Positions 52,678-60,534 of a stretch of 64,000 bases of DNA are shown here, piece after piece. The position numbers were made by a program, and so were the translations under genes. The stretch spans positions 1 to 64,000 of the forward strand of contig NZ_JAJBMO010000017.1 in the NCBI RefSeq assembly GCF_020537505.1. The letters are read 5' to 3'. How positions within the stretch are numbered: position 1 is the first letter of the stretch; every line of letters begins with the position of its first letter. Under the pieces are notes generated by a model. The model did no database searches. It was given only the letters and a program-made list of their open reading frames with translations, and was not told the DNA's origin. This DNA is from Blautia glucerasea (GTDB lineage: Bacteria > Bacillota > Clostridia > Lachnospirales > Lachnospiraceae).

Positions 52678-52760
52678 GAAATAATGTACAGTTGGGGAAT
52701 ATCCAAATTGAATTATCTGAAAAAGGCATAATTTAAGGACACAAATTCTTCACAAAAGAA

Positions 52761-52803
52761 TTAGCACTCACCTCTTGACAGTGCTAACAATACGTGTTAT
52801 ATT
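52761..52803 (+). promoter_or_regulatory. CIRCE operator and sigma-A promoter of hsp20
   Basis: TTAGCACTC-9 nt-CAGTGCTAA (52761-52787) matches the HrcA-binding CIRCE element at all but one position. It overlaps the -35 box TTGACA (52775-52780), which is exactly 17 nt from TATATT (52798-52803). HrcA binding would block RNA polymerase until heat shock. Confidence 0.9.
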
Positions 52804-52901
52804 ACATACAGAACAAAGGAAGAGAGAAAAAGAAATCTTCCAGTTTCATTGAGAATGTTAATTAAACACGTAAGTGTTCACAATATAAGGAGGAATGGAT
52901 T

Positions 52902-53336
52902 ATGTTAATGCCTAGTATTTTTGGAGAAGATTTATTTGATGATTGGATGAGATTACCTGTAGAAAGAGAGACGAACAGAGGTTACAGAACCACAGAACTG
53001 ATGAAGACAGATATTAAGGATGTGGATGGCAGCTACGAGCTGAGCATGGACCTTCCGGGATTTCATAAAGAAGATGTGAAGATTCAGCTGAAGGATGGTT
53101 ACCTGAACATCCAGGCTTCCAGAACTGAGAATAAAGATGAGAAGGACAATCATGGTAAATATGTCCACAGAGAACGTTACACCGGACAGTGCTCCAGAAG
53201 CTTCTATGTAGGAAAAGAGTTGGAGCATGAGGACATTCATGCGAAATATGATAACGGTGTTCTGGTTGTTACCTTCCCGAAGGAAGCGAAAAAGAAAGTG
53301 CCAGAAGAGAAGAAGTTTATTTCTATTGAAGGTTGA
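52902..53336 (+). CDS. hsp20: Hsp20 small heat-shock protein
   Basis: 144 aa with an N-terminal arm (MPSIFGEDLFDDWM), an alpha-crystallin domain (YELSMDLPGFHKEDVKIQL, then the conserved GVLVVTFPK) and a C-terminal tail. It holds unfolded proteins in the cytoplasm. AAGGAGG lies 7 nt before the ATG. The CIRCE site and promoter 100 bp upstream show HrcA control, unusual in that small heat-shock genes of many Firmicutes are regulated by other factors. Confidence 0.9.
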   Translation: MLMPSIFGEDLFDDWMRLPVERETNRGYRTTELMKTDIKDVDGSYELSMDLPGFHKEDVKIQLKDGYLNIQASRTENKDEKDNHGKYVHRERYTGQCSRSFYVGKELEHEDIHAKYDNGVLVVTFPKEAKKKVPEEKKFISIEG

Positions 53337-53386
53337 TTTTGGTAAAATAGATTTTTGGACTGATATAGACTGACATAAAATATGTG

Positions 53387-53418
53387 CGCCAGCCGTGAAA
53401 TAGAAGCGGCGGCTGGCG
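53387..53418 (+). terminator. Hairpin after hsp20
   Basis: CGCCAGCCG (53387-53395) pairs perfectly with CGGCTGGCG (53410-53418), 14-nt loop, followed by TAAATAATTA, which is only weakly T-rich. Confidence 0.55.
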
Positions 53419-53522
53419 TAAATAATTACTGAATACTGTGAACAGCTTCTTTCATATAGATTGTGTTTCATTTAAAGACGATTTTCTAATTTACATAGAT
53501 TTTGTTTCATACCCCCTCATTT

Positions 53523-53551
53523 CCTGCCGGCTACCCACCGGCAGGTTTTTT
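53523..53551 (+). terminator. Strong terminator before the exonuclease gene
   Basis: CCTGCCGG (53523-53530) and CCGGCAGG (53538-53545), 7-nt loop, then TTTTTTCTT. The rest of 53337-53676 has only a repeat family A end fragment at 53633-53652. Confidence 0.85.
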
Positions 53552-53676
53552 CTTATGTCTTTACATCATTTCACCTGTCTGTTATACTTGTCTGGAATTA
53601 TTGCTGACTGTAAAAAACAAAATGTTGTTGCAAGCGTTGTGAACAGTAACAATGTTTTAAGAGAAGGAATTTACCC

Positions 53677-54627
53677 ATGAATTACATTGTATTTGACTTG
53701 GAATGGAACCAGAGCCCAGGGGGAAAAAGGTGGTCCAACAGCCGTCTGCCTTTTGAGATCATAGAAATCGGCGCCGTAAAACTGAATGAAAAGAAAGAAA
53801 TTGTGGACAGCTTTCAGCGTCTGGTCAAGCCCCAGGTGTATAACTGGATCCATGACAGTATCCATGAAGTAATTCATATGAATTATAAAGATCTGCAGAA
53901 CGGAACCCCTTTTCCACAGGCAGTTACAGAGTTTCTGGATTGGTGTGGAGAAGAATATATTTTCTTCACCTGGGGAAATCAGGATGTGATGGAACTGCAA
54001 CGGAATATGAAATACTATGGCGAGCTTTCCAGGATCGAAGGTCCGGTAACCTATTATGATGTGCAGAAATTATTTGCCATCCGCTACGAGGAAAACGACG
54101 AGCGCCGTTCCCTGGAATTTGCCACAGATAAAATGGGCGTAGAGAAGAAAATGGACTTTCACCGTGCTCTGGGAGATGCTTATTACACCGCATGTATTCT
54201 CCAGAAAATAGAAGACGAGTATATTTTTCCTAACTCATCCCTGGATGTATACCAGAACCCTAAGAGTAAGCGGGAAGAGATCCACGTATCCTACCCGGCT
54301 TACGATAAATATGTGTCCCGTGAATTTTATTCCCGGGAAAAAGCCATGAAGGACCGTGAAGTAACCAGCACAAAATGCCCATTGTGCCATAACCCGGCTA
54401 AGCGCAAGATCCGCTGGTTTATGAATAATTCCAAGGTTTACTACAGCGTGTCCCTTTGCCAGGAACATGGCTTTGTCCTTGGCAAGATCCGGATCCGCCG
54501 GACAGAAGACAACATGTACTATGTAATCAAGAAACTGACTAACGTAACCGACGAAGAAGCCGACGAGATCCGCCAGAAACGTGATGCCCACAGGGCAAAG
54601 AAAAGGATGAAAAAGGAAGAGTCATAG
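53677..54627 (+). CDS. DEDDh 3'-5' exonuclease-family protein
   Basis: 316 aa. The N-terminal half is a DnaQ-like exonuclease with the first motif YIVFDLEWNQ, IIEIGAVKL, TWGNQDVMEL, and the final HRALGDAYYT, giving Asp, Glu, Asp, His, Asp in the expected order. The C-terminal third carries CPLCHNPAKRKIRWF and CQEHGF, a probable zinc-binding knuckle, and ends in a Lys/Arg-rich tail that may bind nucleic acid. AGAAGGAA is the ribosome site. It could trim RNA or DNA; the combination with a zinc knuckle is typical for a Clostridia-specific subgroup of unknown role. Confidence 0.8.
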   Translation: MNYIVFDLEWNQSPGGKRWSNSRLPFEIIEIGAVKLNEKKEIVDSFQRLVKPQVYNWIHDSIHEVIHMNYKDLQNGTPFPQAVTEFLDWCGEEYIFFTWGNQDVMELQRNMKYYGELSRIEGPVTYYDVQKLFAIRYEENDERRSLEFATDKMGVEKKMDFHRALGDAYYTACILQKIEDEYIFPNSSLDVYQNPKSKREEIHVSYPAYDKYVSREFYSREKAMKDREVTSTKCPLCHNPAKRKIRWFMNNSKVYYSVSLCQEHGFVLGKIRIRRTEDNMYYVIKKLTNVTDEEADEIRQKRDAHRAKKRMKKEES

Positions 54628-54669
54628 AGCTATGGTTTACAGGCTTTATGGCTTTTTACTTTTAGAGAT

Positions 54670-54924
54670 GTGTTGCGCCATAATAGAAAAAGGGTATACT
54701 CATACTATCAACCCGAAAGGGGAAATGCCGCTACTTTTATTAACCGCTATTCAAGAAAAGAATTTTTTAATCATTTACTTAGTTATAATTACACAGAAGC
54801 GTCTGCTGAACAGGTGAAAAAATTAAAGAAAAGCAAAGAAATAAAAGAAATGTCATGTTATCCGGATGATAATTCGATTAAAATGATTGACGGAATTCTG
54901 GTGGTGAAACTTCAGGATAAATAG
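54670..54924 (+). CDS. Unrecognised short protein, probably a C-terminal fragment
   Basis: An 84-codon frame from GTG 54670 (LRHNRKRVYSYYQPERGNAA to DDNSIKMIDGILVVKLQDK) with protein-like composition. The frame is open for 14 codons further up without a start and no ribosome site is seen, so it is likely the tail of a lost larger gene. I do not recognise the family. A long hairpin follows. Confidence 0.4.
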   Translation: MLRHNRKRVYSYYQPERGNAATFINRYSRKEFFNHLLSYNYTEASAEQVKKLKKSKEIKEMSCYPDDNSIKMIDGILVVKLQDK

Positions 54925-54948
54925 AGGAAACATATTGGTGCTTAAATT

Positions 54949-55024
54949 AAAAGGACTACCGTTGTATCAGTTTTGAAAATTAAGAGAAAAATTTTCAAAA
55001 GCTGCTTCAAACGATAGTCCTTTT
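54949..55024. terminator. Bidirectional terminator
   Basis: AAAAGGACT (54949-54957) pairs with AGTCCTTTT (55016-55024); an inner stem GTTTTGAAAAT with ATTTTCAAAAG extends it. A- and T-runs on both sides serve the converging transcripts. Confidence 0.7.
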
Positions 55025-55080
55025 GCACTCCCTGTTTGTCACGGATGCAGGAAAATGGATTTAAAATTGGTTACATATTT

Positions 55081-56349
55081 TTATAAAGCTGGTATTGTCA
55101 GCAGATTCGTCAGAATCGACCGCTCATACTGCATTCCCCATCCAACCATCTGCCCGTTAAAGTAATATTTGCTCTTTAATCTTAATGGTCCAACCGCATT
55201 GGAAAGGATTGCCTGTTTTTTAGTAAGAGTGCTAAGGTCAGTGCCAGTGGGGACAGTTACATATACATTCTTGGTATAGTAGAATGGATAGGTATTTCCG
55301 CAATTGTTCAGCAGGTACTGTTCGCTTGGAAGATTTTTCTTCGGAACAGGATTCTTGCTGACTTTGACCTTCTGGACTTCGAAATTGTCAAAACCGTAAT
55401 CTAGAAGGCTCTTGGTATCTGCCCATGCACCGTTTACGGAATTCAGGACAACGGCAACCAGCGTCATATTCCCACGTTTGGCGTAGGTGATCAAGGTAGC
55501 ACCGGCGGCATCTGTGTAGCCTGTTTTTCCACCAAGGACACCATCGTAGGCGTAATCCCTGCCTGCCATCATCTTGTGATGGTTCAGGAGGTAACGGGTT
55601 TCGTTGAAAATATTAGTCGGCGGAATATTATACAGGTCTGTGGTGAAAAATTTCCTGCAAAGAGGATTCTGCCATGCTGCCTTGGCAATCTTTGCCATAT
55701 CGCTTGCCGTGGTAACGTGAGTCGGATCAGGAAGACCGTTTGGATTATTAAAATGGGTATTTTTACATCCAAGCTGTGCGGCTCTGGTGTTCATCAGCTC
55801 TACAAATTTCTTTACAGAACCGGAAACCTCTTCGCCAATGCCAAGTGCCATTTCGTTGGCAGATTCCAGCATTAGTGCCATCAGACACTGCTCCACAGTG
55901 AAAACCTCCCCGGCGTCACCGTAAATGGTGGAGCTTCCAGCTTCAATTCCGTAAGCTGCCTGCTGGGAAAGGGTGAGCTGTGCGTTTATATCCAGATTCT
56001 CACAGCCGAGAAGACAAGTGAGAAGTTTGGTAATGCTGGCTGGGTAAAGCTGGGTGTCGGCATTCTTGGAATACAGGACCGCTTCTGTATTTAAATCCAT
56101 AAGAACTGCAGCCTGTGCCTCGATCTTAGGACCCACCGGCCAGCCCTGGATGGAATCCGTGTCAGCTTCCTGTGCGTAATATTCGGTATGCGGATCCGGA
56201 GTAGGAGTAGGGGAACTGGCTGCTGTATCATTTGCAGGAGTATCGGTGGCCTCTGCCCAGACTGCACCAGTCTGCCCCAGAAGCATTCCCGCTGCCAGAA
56301 CTCCGCAGAAAATCCGCTTTATTTTCATATGAAGTTTTTTTCTGCTCAT
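55081..56349 (-). CDS. D-alanyl-D-alanine carboxypeptidase (PBP5/DacF type)
   Basis: 422 aa with an N-terminal signal peptide (core about 13-30, WAEA cleavage), a Thr/Pro-rich linker, then the S11 peptidase domain: SITK (Ser nucleophile, about residue 103), SANEM (about 160) and KTG in GGKTGYTDAAG (about 274). A C-terminal domain of PBP5 type follows. It trims pentapeptide side chains of peptidoglycan at the outer face of the membrane. AAGGA lies 8 nt before the ATG. A possible C-terminal amphipathic helix could attach it to the membrane. Confidence 0.9.
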   Translation of the reverse strand: MSRKKLHMKIKRIFCGVLAAGMLLGQTGAVWAEATDTPANDTAASSPTPTPDPHTEYYAQEADTDSIQGWPVGPKIEAQAAVLMDLNTEAVLYSKNADTQLYPASITKLLTCLLGCENLDINAQLTLSQQAAYGIEAGSSTIYGDAGEVFTVEQCLMALMLESANEMALGIGEEVSGSVKKFVELMNTRAAQLGCKNTHFNNPNGLPDPTHVTTASDMAKIAKAAWQNPLCRKFFTTDLYNIPPTNIFNETRYLLNHHKMMAGRDYAYDGVLGGKTGYTDAAGATLITYAKRGNMTLVAVVLNSVNGAWADTKSLLDYGFDNFEVQKVKVSKNPVPKKNLPSEQYLLNNCGNTYPFYYTKNVYVTVPTGTDLSTLTKKQAILSNAVGPLRLKSKYYFNGQMVGWGMQYERSILTNLLTIPAL

Positions 56350-56432
56350 ATAAAATCCTTTCTTAAATAAATGCTAGTAAAACTGTTTAAAATCGCATGT
56401 GGAACTGTGAATTCCTCATAAAGTATTGTTTT

Positions 56433-56490
56433 CGTAGCGCAACACTTCAATATGAGTGCATATAGACCATAAACTCTGCGTGTTGCTACG
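56433..56490. repeat. Inverted repeat upstream of the carboxypeptidase gene
   Basis: CGTAGCGCAACAC (56433-56445) and GTGTTGCTACG (56480-56490) pair with one bulge around a 34-nt loop. It may lie in the 5' leader of the carboxypeptidase message; no regulator is assigned. Confidence 0.4.
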
Positions 56491-56647
56491 CAATATTTTG
56501 TGTTATGCCCTAAGATATTACTTGATTATACCACTTTTCCCTCCCTAAAACTATTAAAAGAGTGTGAATTGTTCCCATCACCCCGTAAAATAGACAAATC
56601 CAGCAATATTTTCCCCTGTTCTCTCCATTTTTTCAGCGGAAAAACAC

Positions 56648-56677
56648 TTGACATATAGAAATTATGCCCCTTATAAT
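56648..56677 (+). promoter_or_regulatory. Promoter of the ileS T-box leader
   Basis: Perfect TTGACA (56648-56653) and perfect TATAAT (56672-56677) with an 18-nt spacer. Confidence 0.8.
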
Positions 56678-56697
56678 AGACAAGAAAACATCATAGG

Positions 56698-57045
56698 TAA
56701 AGACTGCGATGGAGACAGTAAGCTGATTTTGAACGTTTAAGGTCACGAGGGGCGAGAGCCAGGGATCTTTTCAGCGAGACGGGGACGGTGCAAGCCCGCC
56801 GCAAGTAGACTCAGCCGAAGATCACTCCGGAGTTTTATCTCTGAATTCCGCTAAAAATATATTTGTGTTTTACCGATGCAGGAATGAACATAGCATATAT
56901 TCGGAGCTTTCAAGTAAGAGATAACGGAATTCCCCCGTTATAGGGAGCATGTATCGGTCGCGGCAGCGGGCCTGTACATTGTAACAGGTGGTATAACGAG
57001 TGCTGACAGCCTTCGTCCTTTTGCAGGGATGGAGGCTTTTCTTAT
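56698..57045 (+). ncRNA. T-box riboswitch, isoleucine
   Basis: The leader starts with the stem I signature GATGGAGACAGTAAGC. Near the end of stem I it has GAAG-ATC-ACTCC, where ATC (56821-56823) is the likely Ile specifier codon. The T-box sequence appears as AGGTGGTATAACGAG (56986-57000), a variant of the usual GGTGGNACCGCG. A terminator hairpin (57008-57037) ends in TTTTCTT. Uncharged Ile-tRNA would bind and favour read-through into ileS. The interval from 57046 to the ileS ribosome site has no other feature. Confidence 0.85.
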
Positions 57046-57166
57046 ATAAGGAAACTCCTCTGGCGTTTTGACTGCGTACTCTGGAAGTCCAATACAGCAT
57101 CGGCTTTCATCTAACAAGTTGTCCGCCAGTGCAGACAGCAACAATTAATTTAAGGAGGAAAAAACT

Positions 57167-60100
57167 TTGTACCAGAAAGTAGACACGAATCTCAATTTCG
57201 TAGATCGCGAGAAAAAAGTAGAAGAATTCTGGAAAGAAAACCATATTTTTGAAAAAAGTATGGAAAATCGTAAAGAAGGTCCGACTTACACATTCTACGA
57301 CGGACCGCCAACTGCAAACGGCAAGCCACACATCGGCCATGTACTTACCCGTGTTATCAAGGATATGATTCCGAGATACCGCGCAATGAAAGGCTACATG
57401 GTACCTCGTAAAGCCGGATGGGATACCCATGGTCTTCCGGTAGAGCTTGAGGTAGAGAAGAAGCTTGGTCTGGACGGAAAAGAGCAGATCGAGGAATACG
57501 GTATGGAGCCATTTATCCAGCAGTGTAAGGAGAGCGTCTGGAAATACAAAGGAATGTGGGAGGATTTCTCCTCAACAGTTGGTTTCTGGGCTGATATGGA
57601 GCATCCATACGTAACCTACGAGGATAACTACATTGAGTCCGAGTGGTGGGCACTGAAAGAAATCTGGGACAAAGGCCTCTTATACAAAGGCTTCAAGATC
57701 GTTCCTTACTGCCCGCGCTGCGGAACCCCGCTTTCATCCCAGGAGGTTTCCCAGGGCTATAAATTAGTAAAAGAGCGCTCTGCGATCGCACGTTTCAAGG
57801 TAATCGGCGAGGACGCATACTTCCTGGCATGGACCACCACACCGTGGACTCTTCCATCCAACGTTGCACTCTGTGTAAACCCAGATGAGACCTACTGCAA
57901 AGTAAAAGCTGCAGACGGATATACCTATTATATGGCAGAAGCCCTTCTGGACAAAGTACTTGGCAAGCTGGCAAAAGATGACGAGCCAGCTTACGAAGTT
58001 CTGGAAACCTACAAGGGTAAAGATCTGGAATACAAAGCATACGAGCCTCTTTTCAAATGCACAGGCGACTATGTGGCAACGAAAGGCAAAAAAGCCCACT
58101 ATGTAGTATGCGATACCTACGTAACCATGAGCGATGGTACTGGTATCGTTCATATCGCCCCTGCATTCGGTGAAGACGACAGCCGTGTAGGCCGTGAGTA
58201 TGACCTTCCATTTGTACAGTTTGTAGATGGAAAAGGAAACCTGACTGCTGAGACACCATATGCCGGTGTATTTGTTAAGAAGGCAGACCCGATGGTCCTT
58301 ACCGATCTTGACAAAGAAGGCAAGCTGTTCGACGCTCCGAAATTTGAGCATGATTACCCACACTGCTGGCGCTGTGATACACCGCTGATCTACTATGCAA
58401 GAGAATCCTGGTTTATCAAGATGACAGCTGTTAAGGACGATCTGATCCGCAACAACAACACCATCAACTGGATCCCGGAGAGCATTGGTAAGGGACGTTT
58501 CGGCGACTGGCTTGAGAACGTTCAGGACTGGGGAATCAGCCGTAACCGTTACTGGGGAACTCCACTGAACATCTGGGAGTGCAGCTGCGGTCATATGGAA
58601 TCTGTTGGAAGTCGCCAGGATCTCTATGAGAAAACAGGTGATGAGCGTGCTAAGACCGTAGAGCTTCATCGTCCATACATTGATGAGCTCACCATGAAAT
58701 GCCCGGAGTGCGGCGGCACTATGCACCGTGTACCAGAGGTTATCGACTGCTGGTTCGATTCTGGAGCAATGCCATTTGCACAGCACCATTATCCATTTGA
58801 GAACCAGGAGCTGTTCAAACAGCAGTTCCCTGCAAACTTTATTTCCGAGGCTGTTGACCAGACAAGAGGATGGTTCTATTCCCTTCTTGCTGAGTCCACT
58901 CTTCTTTTCAACCAGGCTCCATATAAGAACGTTATCGTTCTTGGCCACGTACAGGATGAGAATGGCCAGAAGATGAGTAAGTCCAAAGGAAATGCCGTTG
59001 ATCCGTTTGACGCACTTCAGACCTACGGTGCAGACGCGATCCGCTGGTACTTCTACATCAACAGTGCTCCATGGCTGCCGAACCGTTTCCATGGCAAGGC
59101 TGTTCAGGAAGGACAGCGTAAATTTATGGGTACTCTTTGGAATACCTATGCATTCTTTGTACTTTATGCAAATATCGATGGCTTTGACGCCACAAAATAT
59201 ACACTTGACTATGACAAGCTTCCAGTTATGGACAAATGGCTTCTTAGCAAGCTGAATACACTTGTTAAAACCGTTGACGAAGATCTGAATGACTACAAGA
59301 TCCCGGAGACTGCAAGAGCACTTCAGGGCTTTGTGGACGAGATGAGTAACTGGTATGTAAGACGCTGCCGTGAGCGTTTCTGGGCAAAGGGAATGGAGCA
59401 GGATAAGATCAATGCTTACATGACTCTTTACACAGCATTAGTAACTGTTGCTAAGGCAGCAGCTCCGATGATCCCGTTCATGACAGAGGATATCTACCAG
59501 AACCTTGTAAGATCTCTGGACAAAACAGCTCCTGAGAGTATCCATCTCTGCGACTTCCCGGAAGTAAAAGAAGAGTGGATCAACAAAGATCTGGAAGACA
59601 GCATGGAAGAAGTTCTGGAGGTTGTTGTTCTTGGACGTGCATGCCGTAACACAGCAAACATCAAGAACCGTCAGCCGATCGGAACCATGTATGTAAAAGC
59701 TGCCAAGAAGATGGATAAATATTTCACAGACATTATCGCAGATGAGCTGAATGTAAAAGAAGTGAAATTTGCAGATGACGTGGAATCCTTCATCTCCTAC
59801 AGCTTCAAACCACAGCTTCGTACAGTTGGACCGAAATATGGCAAACTTCTTGGCGGAATCCGCACTGCACTTGCAGAAATCAACGGAAGCCAGGCTATGA
59901 ACGAGCTGAAGACAAACGGCGTACTTGTACTTGATATTGATGGAAACAAGGTAGAGCTGGCAGAGGAAGACCTGCTGATCGAGACTGCACAGACAGAGGG
60001 CTATGTAACAGAGACAGAGGGTGAGACCGCTGTTGTCCTGGATACCAACCTGACACCTGAGCTGATCGAGGAGGGCTTTGTCCGCGAGATCATCAGCAAG

Positions 60101-60319
60101 ATCCAGACTATGCGTAAAGAGGCCGGCTTCGAGGTTATGGACAAGATCCGCGTTTCCGTGAAAGACAACGAGAAGATTGTTGAGACCATGAAGGCTAATG
60201 AGGCTGAGATCAAATCTGAGGTTCTGGCCGAGAAAGTTGTTTATGGCGAGACTGATGGTTATGTAAAAGAGTGGAATATTAATAAAGAGCATGTAACTCT
60301 TGGTGTTACAAAACTGTAA
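57167..60319 (+). CDS. ileS: Isoleucyl-tRNA synthetase (TTG start)
   Basis: TTG 57167 lies 8 nt after AAGGAGG and no ATG fits, so translation starts at TTG. The 1050-aa enzyme has the class I signatures GKPHIGHVLTR (about residue 55) and GQKMSKSKGNAVDP (about 602), an editing domain with LAWTTTPWTLPSN, zinc-type CPRCG and CPECGG motifs, and the long C-terminal extension of the eukaryote-like IleS2 type. It charges tRNA-Ile and is controlled by the upstream T-box. IleS2-type enzymes are often less sensitive to mupirocin, but that is not shown here. Confidence 0.95.
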   Translation: MYQKVDTNLNFVDREKKVEEFWKENHIFEKSMENRKEGPTYTFYDGPPTANGKPHIGHVLTRVIKDMIPRYRAMKGYMVPRKAGWDTHGLPVELEVEKKLGLDGKEQIEEYGMEPFIQQCKESVWKYKGMWEDFSSTVGFWADMEHPYVTYEDNYIESEWWALKEIWDKGLLYKGFKIVPYCPRCGTPLSSQEVSQGYKLVKERSAIARFKVIGEDAYFLAWTTTPWTLPSNVALCVNPDETYCKVKAADGYTYYMAEALLDKVLGKLAKDDEPAYEVLETYKGKDLEYKAYEPLFKCTGDYVATKGKKAHYVVCDTYVTMSDGTGIVHIAPAFGEDDSRVGREYDLPFVQFVDGKGNLTAETPYAGVFVKKADPMVLTDLDKEGKLFDAPKFEHDYPHCWRCDTPLIYYARESWFIKMTAVKDDLIRNNNTINWIPESIGKGRFGDWLENVQDWGISRNRYWGTPLNIWECSCGHMESVGSRQDLYEKTGDERAKTVELHRPYIDELTMKCPECGGTMHRVPEVIDCWFDSGAMPFAQHHYPFENQELFKQQFPANFISEAVDQTRGWFYSLLAESTLLFNQAPYKNVIVLGHVQDENGQKMSKSKGNAVDPFDALQTYGADAIRWYFYINSAPWLPNRFHGKAVQEGQRKFMGTLWNTYAFFVLYANIDGFDATKYTLDYDKLPVMDKWLLSKLNTLVKTVDEDLNDYKIPETARALQGFVDEMSNWYVRRCRERFWAKGMEQDKINAYMTLYTALVTVAKAAAPMIPFMTEDIYQNLVRSLDKTAPESIHLCDFPEVKEEWINKDLEDSMEEVLEVVVLGRACRNTANIKNRQPIGTMYVKAAKKMDKYFTDIIADELNVKEVKFADDVESFISYSFKPQLRTVGPKYGKLLGGIRTALAEINGSQAMNELKTNGVLVLDIDGNKVELAEEDLLIETAQTEGYVTETEGETAVVLDTNLTPELIEEGFVREIISKIQTMRKEAGFEVMDKIRVSVKDNEKIVETMKANEAEIKSEVLAEKVVYGETDGYVKEWNINKEHVTLGVTKL

Positions 60320-60414
60320 AGCAAAGAGCTGCAGCCCTTGATTTAACAATATTTTCACTTTTGTTTCGATGTTTTGAGACATTTTTGCTATATACTTAAG
60401 AAGATATTACGGCG

Positions 60415-60442
60415 AAAGGTTCTGGAATTTCAGAACCTTTTG
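60415..60442 (+). terminator. Terminator of ileS
   Basis: AAAGGTTCTG (60415-60424) and CAGAACCTTT (60431-60440) with a 6-nt loop, then TG. The T-run is short. A repeat family A end fragment lies at 60464-60478. Confidence 0.6.
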
Positions 60443-60534
60443 TCCGGTATATCAGATAAACCATGTTACTGTTCACTACATTTGCCAGGATATTTCTGGT
60501 AAGTGTTAATGAAACATACAACAGGAGGGACAAA

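Noticed and set aside
57764..59092. Long antisense open frame (442 codons) across ileS
   Set aside because: It lies entirely opposite the well-supported ileS gene; the sequence shows no domain, no ribosome site and the Cys/Val/Leu bias typical of antisense frames.
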